From: Firmicutes bacterium UBA4795
GTDB lineage: Bacteria > Bacillota > Desulfotomaculia > Desulfotomaculales > Nap2-2B
DNA length: 64,000 bases
Assembly (NCBI GenBank): GCA_002402825.1
Contig: DHGP01000026.1
Span: forward strand, 1 to 64,000
Reading direction: 5' to 3'
In this document: in pieces, positions 1 through 9,063 of the stretch
How positions within the stretch are numbered: the first letter of the stretch is position 1
Layout: each line of letters starts with the position of its first letter
Translations under genes and position numbers: made by a program
The notes under the pieces: model-generated
Told to the model about the DNA's origin: nothing
The model's input: the letters and a program-made list of their open reading frames with translations, nothing else
Database searches by the model: none

Positions 1-466
1 CCGATGACAAGGGGACTGAAAGGATGAGTTCTGGGCAAAACCGCGAGGGTCACAGCTAGTTGCACCAATTGACCCGATGACAAGGGGACTGAAAGTTGGT
101 ATGGATTTCGGGGTAGTTTGGGCATCTATAAGTTGCACCAATTGACCCGATGACAAGGGGACTGAAAGATTTCGTGATATGACCACCCGAACACCAGCAT
201 TGAGAGTTGCACCAATTGACCCGATGACAAGGGGACTGAAAGGCGGGCTTTACCGCCGGCGATAGGCATGGCGGTGCGGGTTGCACCAATTGACCCGATG
301 ACAAGGGGACTGAAAGCTTTGGTATCTACGAATCTGACGATACCCCTCCTTGGTGTTGCACCAATTGACCCGATGACAAGGGGACTGAAAGCCTGCCTTC
401 AGGCAGGGACTTCCCGGTGGTTTTATTAAGTTGCACCAATTGACCCGATGACAAGGGGACTGAAAG
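1..466 (+). CRISPR. CRISPR array, 3' part: 7 repeats, 6 spacers
   Basis: Identical 37-nt direct repeats begin GTTGCACCAATTGACC and end GGGGACTGAAAG. Full copies lie at 59-95, 132-168, 206-242, 280-316, 355-391 and 430-466, and a partial copy at 1-22 is cut by the window edge. Spacers are 36-38 nt and all differ. The GAAAG 3' end suggests transcription on the plus strand with the leader beyond the left edge, so 466 would be the old, trailer end. No cas genes are in the window, so the type cannot be assigned. The last repeat shows no decay, unusual for a trailer end, and an IS remnant lies about 100 bp further on. Confidence 0.97.
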
Positions 467-567
467 CGCCAAGGAAGGTAAAAAAAATATCCCAGAAAAT
501 TAGCTAGGAATCGGCTTGTTGACTTTTTCCAATCAACTAACGCTATTTTAGAAGGGGAATGCGATAG

Positions 568-835
568 GCGCAACATGAGGTTTTAAGTTATGGAGAAGCC
601 TATGAAACTGTTGATAAGTTCATTCAGTTTTATAATAAGGTACGCATTCATTCAGGCGTCAAGTATCTTGCCCCGAACGAATGTTATTCCCTTGCTAAGA
701 AATAATCTTGTGAATTTAAAACCAGTTAGAGTTTAATATTAAAAGGAGGTGTTAATAGCTTATTATGGCAAAATTTAATGAGATTTTGTGAAATGATTAT
801 AAAAGAAGATTTATTGTCCAATTTTAGGGGGTCAG
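568..835 (+). pseudogene. IS3-family transposase remnant with terminal repeat
   Basis: An open frame from 568 to the stop at 703-705 encodes about 45 residues that include YNKVRIHSGVKYLAPNE, the C-terminal end of the DDE integrase domain of IS3/IS150 transposases. Nothing upstream in this frame continues the protein (stop at 565-567). At 816-833 the sequence TTGTCCAATTTTAGGGGGTC resembles the terminal inverted repeat common in this family. Only the right end of the element survives. The rest was lost, probably by a deletion reaching toward the CRISPR array. No other gene is visible between 467 and 887. Confidence 0.75.
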
Positions 836-887
836 CCCGGAGGGCTACATTGAACAACAAAGGAACTCACACACCCCTTGCTATTCT

Positions 888-962
888 TGGTGGGCAGTGG
901 CGGATTTGAACCGCCGACCCCATGCTTGTAAGGCATGTGCTCTCCCGCTGAGCTAACCGCCC
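888..962 (-). tRNA. tRNA-Val (UAC)
   Basis: Cloverleaf read on the minus strand: acceptor GGGCGGT pairs with ACTGCCC, the anticodon stem CATGC/GCATG encloses the loop CTTACAA with anticodon TAC, the T arm contains GTTCAAATC, and CCA is encoded. It is the third gene of a tRNA cluster downstream of rpoD. Confidence 0.95.
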
Positions 963-966
963 TATT

Positions 967-1047
967 TTGGTCGTCAATCACCGCACATCGGTCGTCAGGA
1001 GTTTAGGTTCTATTCTTTTCCTGACGTCTGATCTCTGACGTCTGAAG
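967..1047. repeat. GACGTCTGA/GGTCGTC interspersed repeat
   Basis: The spacer between two tRNA genes holds GGTCGTCAATC, CGGTCGTCAGG and two copies of CTGACGTCTGA. The same short words occur at 1225-1238 and at 61693-61726, where they form the end of rpe. No coding capacity is visible. Confidence 0.55.
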
Positions 1048-1054
1048 TCTTAAA

Positions 1055-1129
1055 TGGTGGGCCCACCAGGATTCGAACCTGGAACCAACGGATTATGAGT
1101 CCGCTGCTCTACCGTTGAGCTATGGGCCC
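1055..1129 (-). tRNA. tRNA with CAU anticodon (Met, or Ile2)
   Basis: Acceptor GGGCCCA pairs with TGGGCCC, the anticodon loop is CTCATAA (anticodon CAT), the T arm has GGTTCGAATCC and CCA is encoded. It lacks initiator-tRNA features. Elongator Met and lysidine-modified Ile2 cannot be separated with certainty by eye; either is possible. Confidence 0.92.
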
Positions 1130-1133
1130 TATG

Positions 1134-1208
1134 TGGCTCCTCGAGCAGGATTCGAACCTGCAACCCTCCGGTTAACAGCCGGATGCTCTACCGTTGAGCT
1201 ATCGAGGA
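1134..1208 (-). tRNA. tRNA-Asn (GUU)
   Basis: Acceptor TCCTCGA pairs with TCGAGGA, the anticodon stem TCCGG/CCGGA encloses CTGTTAA (anticodon GTT), the T arm has GGTTCGAATCC and CCA is encoded. It is first in the tRNA cluster and lies 4 bp from the CAU tRNA. Confidence 0.95.
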
Positions 1209-1224
1209 AAATAATGGCTAACAT

Positions 1225-1238
1225 TTGGTCGTCAGTCA
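1225..1238. repeat. GGTCGTCAGTCAT repeat fragment
   Basis: A short copy of the GGTCGTC/GACGTCTGA family between the tRNA promoter and tRNA-Asn, in the likely 5' leader of the tRNA transcript. Confidence 0.4.
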
Positions 1239-1278
1239 TAGCTAACAACTAATATTACCCGCTTAAACAACCACTTAA

Positions 1279-1307
1279 ATTATATATTATAAGTTAGTTT
1301 TAGTCAA
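1279..1307 (-). promoter_or_regulatory. sigma-A promoter of the tRNA cluster
   Basis: On the minus strand TTGACT (1302-1307) is followed after exactly 17 nt by TATAAT (1279-1284), a near-consensus housekeeping promoter. It lies between the rpoD stop and tRNA-Asn and points at the tRNA genes. Confidence 0.75.
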
Positions 1308-1342
1308 GAAATTCTTTTTTTTATTTCTTTTTTATCCTTTAT

Positions 1343-2467
1343 TTACTCAAGATAATCCTTCAATTTTTTACTGCGGCTAGGGTGTCTTAATTTGCGCAGG
1401 GTTTTAGCTTCAATCTGCCGGATTCGCTCCCGGGTAACGCCAAATTTTTGGCCTACTTCTTCTAAGGTACGAGCTCGTCCGTCATCTAAACCAAAACGAA
1501 GGCGTAAGACCTTTTTTTCCCGTTCGGTAAGGGTTTCTAAAACATCGTCCAGTTGCTCCCGCAAAAGAGCAAAGGTTGCCTCTTCGGGAGGTGCTTGGGC
1601 TTCGTGGTCTTCAACAAAGTCTCCCAGGTTAGAATCTTCTTCTTCCCCAATTGGTGTTTCTAAAGATATAGGCTCTTGGGCAATCTTCATGATTTCTCTG
1701 ACCTTTTCTTCCGGTAATTTCATTTCTTTTCCAATTTCTTCTGGGGTTGGCTCACGGCCCAACTGCTGAAGCAATTGACGTGATACCCGCACCAGCCTGT
1801 TTATTGTTTCCACCATGTGGACTGGAATACGAATTGTCCTGGCCTGATCAGCAATAGCCCTGGTAATTGCCTGGCGAATCCACCAGGTGGCGTAAGTACT
1901 AAACTTGTATCCTTTACGGTAGTCGAATTTTTCTACGGCCTTAATTAAACCCAGGTTGCCTTCTTGAATCAAATCCAGGAAAAGCATCCCGCGTCCAACG
2001 TATTTTTTAGCAATACTTACTACTAAACGCAAGTTTGCTTCTACTAAACAACGTTTTGCTTCTTCGTCACCCTTTTCCATCTTTTTAGCTAACTCTATTT
2101 CCTCTTGCGTGGTTAATAAAGGTACCCTACCAATTTCTTTAAGGTACATTCGTACTGGATCATCTATGCTTACCCCTTCCGGCAGAACTACAGCATGATT
2201 TTCCCTTGCTTTTTCAGGTGAAATTTCTTCTTCGGAGGAGGATTTTTCAATTACCAATTCAGGTGACTCTGCAATTACTTCTATTCTCATATCCGCCAGT
2301 TGTTCATAAATATCATCAATCTGCTCTGGCGTAAGGTCAACATCCTGCAGACTGTCCATAATCTCGTTATAGGTAAGTATGCCTTGCTTTTTTCCTTTTT
2401 CAAATAATGCTTCAATGCTACTAATACTATTGCTATTGATACCGTTGATTTTAGGTTCGTTCTTCAT
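1343..2467 (-). CDS. rpoD: RNA polymerase primary sigma factor (sigma A)
   Basis: The 374-residue protein has the full order of a primary sigma factor: an N-terminal acidic region 1.1 (about 1-75), region 1.2 ([16 protein letters not shown] near 104), core-binding and -10-binding regions 2.1-2.4 with [20 protein letters not shown], region 3, and the C-terminal -35-binding helix-turn-helix ([20 protein letters not shown]). It directs RNA polymerase to housekeeping promoters such as the TTGACT/TATAAT pairs seen in this window. The ATG lies immediately after the dnaG stop, the usual Firmicute dnaG-rpoD operon. Confidence 0.98.
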   Translation of the reverse strand: MKNEPKINGINSNSISSIEALFEKGKKQGILTYNEIMDSLQDVDLTPEQIDDIYEQLADMRIEVIAESPELVIEKSSSEEEISPEKARENHAVVLPEGVSIDDPVRMYLKEIGRVPLLTTQEEIELAKKMEKGDEEAKRCLVEANLRLVVSIAKKYVGRGMLFLDLIQEGNLGLIKAVEKFDYRKGYKFSTYATWWIRQAITRAIADQARTIRIPVHMVETINRLVRVSRQLLQQLGREPTPEEIGKEMKLPEEKVREIMKIAQEPISLETPIGEEEDSNLGDFVEDHEAQAPPEEATFALLREQLDDVLETLTEREKKVLRLRFGLDDGRARTLEEVGQKFGVTRERIRQIEAKTLRKLRHPSRSKKLKDYLE

Positions 2468-2468
2468 C

Positions 2469-4301
2469 CTACTTTCCTCCCATTGTTAGGGACTTTAATT
2501 TTTTATCGGGTTTACCATCCTTAAAAATTTGTTTCAAGGCAGCCAGCAAATGAGCTACTTTTTCTTTGTCCCCGGTTTTCTCCGCTTCGGCCAGTTCTTG
2601 TAGAAGGTGCGTTTGTTGTTCCTGACGATCAATTTCTTTAATGGTCTTAATCAGAGCGGTTGTTCTTTCTTCCGGCTTATCTATAGCTATTCTTTCCACC
2701 AACAAACGGTTTAAAACCTTCTGGGCGTCTTCGTCCAGCTGATGCAACCAGCTTACTGGATTGAGATGAGCACCTTCCGTATACGTTTGCTTTAAACAAC
2801 GGTATATTTTATTAAAATTCGTTTCCTTAAAAGCGTATTCACCCAATTCTTGCTGGATTAAAACTAAAAACGCTGGTTCAACTAACAATAACTGAAGAAG
2901 CTCAAGTTCCGCTCTAATTCGACGATTTACAGGTAATTTTAAGAGCATTTGGGTATTTATGTTTTTATTATAACTATTATTAACAATTTTATCCGAATCT
3001 GGTCTGATTTTTCGCTGCTGGGTTTTAAATTGTTTTATTTCGCTTTTAATTACCTCCCAACTTAAGTTTAGGTAAGCGGCTACTTTTCTTATGCCCTCTT
3101 CCTGCTCTACCGCATCCTTATAACTAGCTAAATTGGGTAATACTTGCTGTAGAATAGCCCTGGTAGTGCCTCTTTTTTGTTTGGCTTTAGTTAACTTATA
3201 CTCTATTAAAGGCAGGGCGTTTGTAACCAATTCCTTCCAGGCATTTATTCCCTTAAACCGGATGTATTCGTCAGGGTCTTTGCTCTCGGGAATGGTAACC
3301 ACCCGCACCATACAGCCCGAAGCATGTAAAATATCCACTCCTCTTAAAGCAGCGGCTTCACCAGCTAGGTCAGCGTCGAAAGCGATTACTACTTCCCTGG
3401 TGTAGCGGGTTATTAAGCGAGCCTGTTCTTCGGTCAAACTAGTACCTAAAGTGGCTACCGTATTAACTAAACCAAACTGATGGGCGGTAATTGCATCCAA
3501 ATATCCTTCTACAATAAGAGCAAACCCCTGTTCTTTAATGGACGATCGGGCAAGGTTTAAACCATATAAAACATTTCTTTTGTTAAAAATACTGCTTTCT
3601 GGCGTATTCAGGTATTTAGGCAGGCTGTCATCCAGCACCCGTCCTCCAAAGCCAACTACCCGCCCTAAAAAATCATAAATTGGAAAAATAAGACGGTTGC
3701 GAAAACGGTCGTAAACCTTACTATGTTCGCTGCTGATGACTAAACCTGCGTCTATAACCTCTCCAGTTAAACAATTTTGTTGTTTCAAATAATCCAAAAG
3801 TTTAGTCCAACCGGCGGGGGCATAGCCTAATTGAAAGCTTTTCAAGGCGGCCAGAGATAAACCTCTTTTTGCCAGGTAATTCCGGGCCGGCTGGGCTTCC
3901 GATTGCTTAGTAAGGAAATGGTGATAAAAATTTTTCGCTAGTTCATTAATTTTCCAAAGCCGTTCTTTTTTTTGGGTTTTCTCCTTATTTCCCGGGTAAT
4001 CCGAAACCGGAATCCTTACTCCTGCCTGGGTCGCCAGGTTTTGCACTGCTTCCGGAAAAGTAAGATTTTCTACCAGCATCAAAAACTTATATATATCTCC
4101 CCCGGTACCACAGCCAAAACAGTAAAAAACTTGTTTTTCCTGGCTTACCGTAAAAGAAGGCTTTTTTTCCTGGTGAAAAGGACATAAGCCAGTATAATTA
4201 TGACCCTTTTTCTCCAGGGAAACATACTTACCAATTAAATTGACAATATCTGTTTGATGTCGGATTGTCTCCAGCACTTCTGTTGAAACTTTGCCTTCCA
4301 T
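2469..4301 (-). CDS. dnaG: DNA primase
   Basis: The protein of about 610 residues makes RNA primers at the replication fork. Near the N-terminus it has the CHC2 zinc finger ([11 protein letters not shown] and [10 protein letters not shown]), then the catalytic TOPRIM core ([11 protein letters not shown] and the acidic AFDADLAG), and a C-terminal helicase-binding region. I chose ATG at 4301, with GGTGA 5 nt upstream; an in-frame GTG at 4310 would add three residues. It is followed at once by rpoD. A TATAAT-like box lies about 60 bp upstream but the matching -35 is weak. Confidence 0.97.
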   Translation of the reverse strand: MEGKVSTEVLETIRHQTDIVNLIGKYVSLEKKGHNYTGLCPFHQEKKPSFTVSQEKQVFYCFGCGTGGDIYKFLMLVENLTFPEAVQNLATQAGVRIPVSDYPGNKEKTQKKERLWKINELAKNFYHHFLTKQSEAQPARNYLAKRGLSLAALKSFQLGYAPAGWTKLLDYLKQQNCLTGEVIDAGLVISSEHSKVYDRFRNRLIFPIYDFLGRVVGFGGRVLDDSLPKYLNTPESSIFNKRNVLYGLNLARSSIKEQGFALIVEGYLDAITAHQFGLVNTVATLGTSLTEEQARLITRYTREVVIAFDADLAGEAAALRGVDILHASGCMVRVVTIPESKDPDEYIRFKGINAWKELVTNALPLIEYKLTKAKQKRGTTRAILQQVLPNLASYKDAVEQEEGIRKVAAYLNLSWEVIKSEIKQFKTQQRKIRPDSDKIVNNSYNKNINTQMLLKLPVNRRIRAELELLQLLLVEPAFLVLIQQELGEYAFKETNFNKIYRCLKQTYTEGAHLNPVSWLHQLDEDAQKVLNRLLVERIAIDKPEERTTALIKTIKEIDRQEQQTHLLQELAEAEKTGDKEKVAHLLAALKQIFKDGKPDKKLKSLTMGGK

Positions 4302-4471
4302 CAAAATCACCGATCAGCAAACATCCTTTAGTTCACGGCTTTTAAGCATTATTATACTTCTGACAGCTAATTGCTGACAGCATATCACATTATTTTTAAT
4401 CATCTTTATTAAATATTCGTTATCAAACTTTTTTTTCCTGCTGTCTTTTAGGAATTTCTTTTATTCTTAAA

Positions 4472-4510
4472 TAAAAAATCCCTGGTTTTAAGATTTATGC
4501 TGACCAGGGA
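4472..4510 (-). terminator. Rho-independent terminator of the flavoprotein gene
   Basis: On the minus strand the arms TCCCTGGT and ACCAGGGA form an 8-bp stem followed by a run of T, just downstream of the flavoprotein stop at 4546. It separates this gene from dnaG. Confidence 0.85.
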
Positions 4511-4545
4511 GGAAGTTATAGCTTATGGCGTCGTTTCGTACGTTT

Positions 4546-5166
4546 TTAGCTTTTAGATTTGCTTTTCGTTTTTGCCCGCAACTCCTTTGTCGCGTTAGCT
4601 ACCTCCACCATTCTTTTAGCTAAAAACACAACTCTTTTTAATCCTTCGGCTTCGACATCGAAGGGAGCCTGGGCACACACCCCCTGGTGTCCCGCATCCC
4701 CATTTACGTAACCATCGCCAACAATGATCATTCCCTGACATAACATCATGTCGTGCAGCGCCCGCAGTGTGGTTTCCTGACCTCCAAAGCGGGCGTTCCC
4801 TATTGATAGAGCGCCACCCACTACGTTTAGTAAAGCTTTATCGTAGCGCAGGCGTCTGGTTTTATCCCAGAAAGCTTTTAATGGCGCGGATACAGTGCTA
4901 AAATAGACAGGACTGCCTACCATTATGCCATCAGCCTTACGCATTAAATTAAACATTTCCGCTAATTGGGTTCCTTCATAACATTTTCCTGAACAAGGAC
5001 TGGTGCACGCCATACAATAAGGCACTTTTAATTTTGCCATGGCTTCTGAAACCTGCAAAAACACGTACTTTACGGTTGCAGATTCAATTGCCTCCCGTGC
5101 TGCCTGTAATAAACGGGCGGTAAAACCATCAGAACGCGGACTTCCGTTAATGGCTAGGATTAACAT
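4546..5166 (-). CDS. Flavodoxin-fold NAD(P)H-dependent FMN reductase, iron-sulfur flavoprotein-like
   Basis: The 206-residue protein begins with the FMN phosphate loop LILAINGSPRSDG and has the second flavin loop GSPVYFSTVSAPLK. Between them is a cysteine cluster at C51, C54, C58 and C62 (YCMACTSPCSGKC), like the cluster ligands of Isf-type iron-sulfur flavoproteins but with altered spacing. The tail is lysine/serine rich. AAGGTG precedes the ATG. It stands alone with its own terminator. A paralogue with canonical Isf spacing lies at 50499-51128. The electron partner is unknown. Confidence 0.8.
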   Translation of the reverse strand: MLILAINGSPRSDGFTARLLQAAREAIESATVKYVFLQVSEAMAKLKVPYCMACTSPCSGKCYEGTQLAEMFNLMRKADGIMVGSPVYFSTVSAPLKAFWDKTRRLRYDKALLNVVGGALSIGNARFGGQETTLRALHDMMLCQGMIIVGDGYVNGDAGHQGVCAQAPFDVEAEGLKRVVFLAKRMVEVANATKELRAKTKSKSKS

Positions 5167-5325
5167 AATTCACCTTGCTGTTATACTCATCCTTTTTAAT
5201 CCTATATTACTATAATATATTATAATTTAAAAATTGCAACTACTCAAGTGGGCACCTTGAAGCTTATTGCTTTTGTGCTATTTGAGAAATAGATAGGATT
5301 ATCAACCAGTATCTTGTAACTTTCT

Positions 5326-5898
5326 TTACAGTTTTACCTGGGCCACCTGGGTGTAAATAGGCCCTCTTTTGGTTAACTCACTTTGCATTAAGTCAATAGA
5401 CGTTACTTTAAAATGTCCTAAAGATAGTACCCTGTCCTCTAAAATATTTATTTTTTGTTTTAAATCAGCTATGCCGCGCTGAGAACGTAAGCGGGCTAAG
5501 GTTAAATGAGGCGTAAATTTTTGTTTTTCCGGTGAAAAACCTAAGTAAAGATGCGCCTCTTCCGTCCTTTGTTGGATTTGCATTAATTGGTCTACTTCCC
5601 CTTTAAGACCAACCCAAAATACCCGGGGTGATTTAAAATTTGGAAAAACGCCTGTCCCCCCAAATTCCAGGAAAAAGGGTTGACAGTCACCTAAAGCAGC
5701 CTCCACTTTGCCTACTAATTTTGTGACTAGGGAAACATCTACGTTGCCTAAGAACTTTACGGTAAAGTGTAGATTTTTTTCTTCCACCCATTTTACGTCA
5801 CAAGGAATACTTTTTAATTCGTTTCGCAAACCAGCCAGACGGCTTTTAATAGCCGGGGGTAAATTAATAGCCCAAAATAAACGCATCTTAGGCAACAA
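5326..5898 (-). CDS. thpR: RNA 2',3'-cyclic phosphodiesterase (2'-5' RNA ligase family)
   Basis: Two catalytic HxTx motifs of the 2H phosphoesterase superfamily are present: LHFTVKFLG in the N-terminal half and PHLTLARL in the C-terminal half, in a protein of about 190 residues, the normal length. The family hydrolyses 2',3'-cyclic phosphates on RNA ends; the cellular substrate is not established. The start is uncertain: TTG at 5898 has AGGAA 6 nt upstream, while GTG at 5904 and ATG at 5886 are also in frame. Confidence 0.85.
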   Translation of the reverse strand: MLPKMRLFWAINLPPAIKSRLAGLRNELKSIPCDVKWVEEKNLHFTVKFLGNVDVSLVTKLVGKVEAALGDCQPFFLEFGGTGVFPNFKSPRVFWVGLKGEVDQLMQIQQRTEEAHLYLGFSPEKQKFTPHLTLARLRSQRGIADLKQKINILEDRVLSLGHFKVTSIDLMQSELTKRGPIYTQVAQVKL

Positions 5899-5953
5899 AA
5901 ACACTTCCTATCGGAACGGTAAATTGTAAATTGTAAGAGGTCCAAATCTTAAT

Positions 5954-7357
5954 TTAACCAGCAGAATTATTATGCTGTGTTCCTCCAATGACTAGTTCCT
6001 TGATTAACATGGTTGGTTGAGCATCACCTACCGGTACACCTTGTCCATCTTTTCCGCAGGTGCCAATGTTAAAACCTAAATCGCGTCCAATCATTTCAAC
6101 CTGACACAACACTTCGGGTCCGTTACCCGTTAAAACAGCTCCCCGGATCATCGGTCCTATTTCCCCGCCATTGATTAAATAACCTTCAGCAACATCAAAA
6201 ACAAAATCGCCAGTAATTGTATTTACCTGACCCCCGCCCATTTTCTTTACCAGAACCCCCTTTTTTACCGCTTTAATTATTTCCGCTGGGTCTATTTTAC
6301 CAGGGGCAATGTAAGTGTTGCCCATTCGGGGAATAGGTTTATGCTGATACGATTCCCGGCGCCCGTGACCGTTAGAGAAGCGTCCTTCCTGACTGGCGGT
6401 AAACCGGTCGTACAAGTATTCCTTTAAAACTCCGTTTTCAATTAGAACTATTTTTTGGGCCGGCACACCTTCATCATCAAAGCGGTAGGAACCGTAACAT
6501 TCAGGAATGGTGGCGTCATCAATTACCGTAACTAATTCGGAGGATACCTTTTGCCCTTTTTTACCGGCGTAAACGGAAAGTCCCTTCAAGACCAGGTCAG
6601 CTTCCAAACCGTGGCCGCAGGCTTCGTGAATCATGGTTCCACCTGCTTCACCGGCCAAAACCACCGGCATTTTACCTGTAGGTGCCGGCCTTGCCTTGAG
6701 CATGGCTATCGCTCGCCGGGCCGCCTTTTCTCCTAATTGAGTAGGGGTGAATTTTTTAAAAAGTTCAAATCCAGCTATACTCCCCGCGGCTTCGTAACCA
6801 GTCTGGATGGTTTCACCTTCACCAGTTACCACGCGTATCGTCAGCCGGGTCCGAATGCGTTCGTCCTCTACATATTCACCTGTGCTGTTGACCAAGGTAA
6901 TTTGCTGGATAGTATCACCGTAGCTAACCATCACCTGCTTTATATATTGACTGCCCACCGCCCTGGCCGCCTCATCGGCCATTTTTACGGCCTCTACCTT
7001 GTGTTTAGCCTCCACCGTGTCAGGACGCTCTTGTACGCTAAAATAGATCCCTGACTGCACCTGGCGCAAATCTAAATTATATTCTTTTTGGGCCTCTTGT
7101 CCGGCCTTACTTATCAGGCGCGCCGCTTCAAGAAGCCCTTCCCGGCTTAAGTTGTTGGTGTAAGCATAAGCCGTAGTTTCCTTATTAATTACCCGGATGC
7201 CTGCCCCTACATCTATTCCTGAATGGACCCGTTCAATTTTACGATCTTCAGCACTAATACCGGTTACCTTCCTGCGCTCTAAAAAAACATCAGCAAAATC
7301 CCCGCCGCGAGCCAGGACCTCGGTTAACACCTCTTTCAAAATTTCCCTGTCTACCAC
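5954..7357 (-). CDS. tldD: TldD family metalloprotease
   Basis: The protein of about 467 residues belongs to the TldD/PmbA family, which acts on modified peptides and unfolded substrates. It contains the zinc motif HEACGHGLEAD and the glycine-rich C-terminal region GAVLTGNGPEVLCQVEMIG. A GTG at 7357 preceded by AAGGAAAGG gives a start that matches the family (VDREILKEVLTEV). An in-frame TTG at 7390 lacks a ribosome site. The usual partner tldE/pmbA is not adjacent. Confidence 0.93.
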   Translation of the reverse strand: MVDREILKEVLTEVLARGGDFADVFLERRKVTGISAEDRKIERVHSGIDVGAGIRVINKETTAYAYTNNLSREGLLEAARLISKAGQEAQKEYNLDLRQVQSGIYFSVQERPDTVEAKHKVEAVKMADEAARAVGSQYIKQVMVSYGDTIQQITLVNSTGEYVEDERIRTRLTIRVVTGEGETIQTGYEAAGSIAGFELFKKFTPTQLGEKAARRAIAMLKARPAPTGKMPVVLAGEAGGTMIHEACGHGLEADLVLKGLSVYAGKKGQKVSSELVTVIDDATIPECYGSYRFDDEGVPAQKIVLIENGVLKEYLYDRFTASQEGRFSNGHGRRESYQHKPIPRMGNTYIAPGKIDPAEIIKAVKKGVLVKKMGGGQVNTITGDFVFDVAEGYLINGGEIGPMIRGAVLTGNGPEVLCQVEMIGRDLGFNIGTCGKDGQGVPVGDAQPTMLIKELVIGGTQHNNSAG

Positions 7358-7410
7358 CAGCCCAATCCTTTCCTTTTTCAGAATTTCCAAGGGATTATTT
7401 CTACTTTCTG

Positions 7411-7782
7411 TCAGCCGTTCCAGCCACGGCGGCAGCGGCTTCCAAGTTGTTTTTGGTTATTTTCTTCGTCTGTTGCTTCAAACCGAGCTTCAGCCAACAT
7501 ATATTTACCTCCTTCTACCCGGATGGCTTTACCTGTTACCAGGGCTTCTGCTACTTTTGCCCGGGCAGCGCATAAAATTCTTTGGAAGGTGGTGCGAGCA
7601 ATCTTCATCTTTTCCGCGCAAGCCTCCTGGTCCAAACAGACTAAGTCTTTTAAACGCAAAGCTTCTAATTCTTCTACGTACAAACACACCTCACCTAATT
7701 CCCGCAACGGGATGCCAGCGGGCTTAAAATAGGTACACGAAGGGAACTGTTCTACGGTACGCCATTTTGGCGGTCTGGGCAT
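7411..7782 (-). CDS. DUF134 (UPF0251) DNA-binding protein
   Basis: The 123-residue protein starts [20 protein letters not shown] and has [12 protein letters not shown] and a helix-turn-helix region ([16 protein letters not shown]), the signature of the DUF134 family of small predicted regulators. The family's usual C-terminal cysteine-rich region is replaced by a short basic tail. It lies 53 bp upstream of the tldD start and may be cotranscribed with it. Targets are unknown. Confidence 0.85.
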   Translation of the reverse strand: MPRPPKWRTVEQFPSCTYFKPAGIPLRELGEVCLYVEELEALRLKDLVCLDQEACAEKMKIARTTFQRILCAARAKVAEALVTGKAIRVEGGKYMLAEARFEATDEENNQKQLGSRCRRGWNG

Positions 7783-7805
7783 AAAGGTAAAGTCACCTTT
7801 CTATT

Positions 7806-7826
7806 GAGGCGTTAAATTTAACGCCC
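7806..7826. repeat. GCGTTAAATTTAACGC palindromic repeat
   Basis: The perfect palindrome GGCGTTAAATTTAACGCC lies just upstream of the DUF134 gene. Related copies occur at 15924, 18002, 61653 and, in coding sequence, at 23214 and 23629. Confidence 0.75.
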
Positions 7827-7911
7827 CATATCATATTTATAATTTAACTTCTATTTTATATTAATATTACTATTATGTTATAGGATAAAAAACTTTCTAT
7901 AATTATTTCTT

Positions 7912-9063
7912 TTATTTTACTTTATTTCGTTTGACGAGATTTGTCAAACGATTTTTTGCTTTGTCCCAACCTCCCGCACTAATAATTAAGAAAGCACCTC
8001 CCGCTAAAAATGTCAAACCCACAATCCAGGTCAGCGCCTTCCAACTGCCTGGTGTGCGTGAGGTTGGGTCGGTAATGGGCTTTAAGTTTTCCGGTGCTCC
8101 TGGTTGGGCCCGGGGCCCGGTTAGACCCAATATTACCGGGACTGCTTCTGCCAGCATGGAAATGCCCTGGGCGGCGTCCGTTTTCACGTTGGTATAGGTC
8201 CCTGCTTCAATAAGAATTGCAGTAGGCATGAGGTCCTGATTGAAATTACCACTGCTTAAATAAATGTCTTTAACGATTGGTTTATACACTTTGTTTGCGT
8301 AAGCCATTAAACGCTTGGCAAAATCCAGGTTCGCCGCGTAGTGCGGGTTTTCGCGGCCAATAACAAAACGCACCTGGGCTACGTATTTTTGAGCAATATT
8401 GCGGCCGTAAAAACTAGGGTCAGGGATGCCGTCCCGGTGGACGTCAAAAAGAGCGATGGGGTTGTTTTTTATAAGCTGGGCCGCCGTTCGCCGCGAACGG
8501 TAATAAGCATTGTTATCGTGAGGGTCATGGGGTGTTTTATCGTAATTTATTTTGACCCCTCTTTCTTTTAGCCTTTTTACCATTGCTTCCCCTACCTGGT
8601 AAATACCACCCCGAAAAGGAATGGAAGAGGCGCCGTCTGAAGGAAGGTAAGATTCATCGCTGTGGGTGTGGTAAACTCCGATGGGTTGTTTTCTCCAAGC
8701 GACTGCGGCGACGGGGAATTCTAAATGATCATAAAACTCATCATAGCCAAGAATCGCCTTATCTGGTCCATTAAAACTGGCCCAAGCTTGATTACCTTTT
8801 ACTTTTGTGATCTGGTAATGGCAGCCGTCAGCCGTAAATATTTCGTCACCGATGCTTGCCTGGCGGGATATCTTAGTGACCAAACCGCCTTTTTCATCCC
8901 TTACGGTACAATACTGTCCGGCTTGAAGTTCATTGTCGAATTTATTAAAAACGCCGGCAGGACTCCAGGCTGGCAAATAGGAAGATAAATTATAACTTCC
9001 AAATAAAGAGACTATACCTACTATTATCAGGATTATTCCTAAAACGGCCTTATTTTTATTCAT
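7912..9063 (-). CDS. spoIIP: Stage II sporulation protein P, peptidoglycan hydrolase
   Basis: The 383-residue protein has an N-terminal membrane anchor (about residues 7-25), an extracytoplasmic amidase/endopeptidase domain with IGVYHTHSDESY and LFDVHRDG, whose histidines and acids bind zinc, and a second membrane segment near 345-365 before a basic tail. In the SpoIIDMP complex SpoIIP trims septal peptidoglycan during engulfment. It overlaps the DUF1614 gene by 8 bp, so the two are probably cotranscribed. The C-terminal membrane segment is not part of the enzyme core. Confidence 0.93.
   Translation of the reverse strand: MNKNKAVLGIILIIVGIVSLFGSYNLSSYLPAWSPAGVFNKFDNELQAGQYCTVRDEKGGLVTKISRQASIGDEIFTADGCHYQITKVKGNQAWASFNGPDKAILGYDEFYDHLEFPVAAVAWRKQPIGVYHTHSDESYLPSDGASSIPFRGGIYQVGEAMVKRLKERGVKINYDKTPHDPHDNNAYYRSRRTAAQLIKNNPIALFDVHRDGIPDPSFYGRNIAQKYVAQVRFVIGRENPHYAANLDFAKRLMAYANKVYKPIVKDIYLSSGNFNQDLMPTAILIEAGTYTNVKTDAAQGISMLAEAVPVILGLTGPRAQPGAPENLKPITDPTSRTPGSWKALTWIVGLTFLAGGAFLIISAGGWDKAKNRLTNLVKRNKVK

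Noticed and set aside
56..576. Minus-strand open frames over the array encoding repeated FQSPCHRVNWCN
   Set aside because: They are translations of the CRISPR repeats, not genes.
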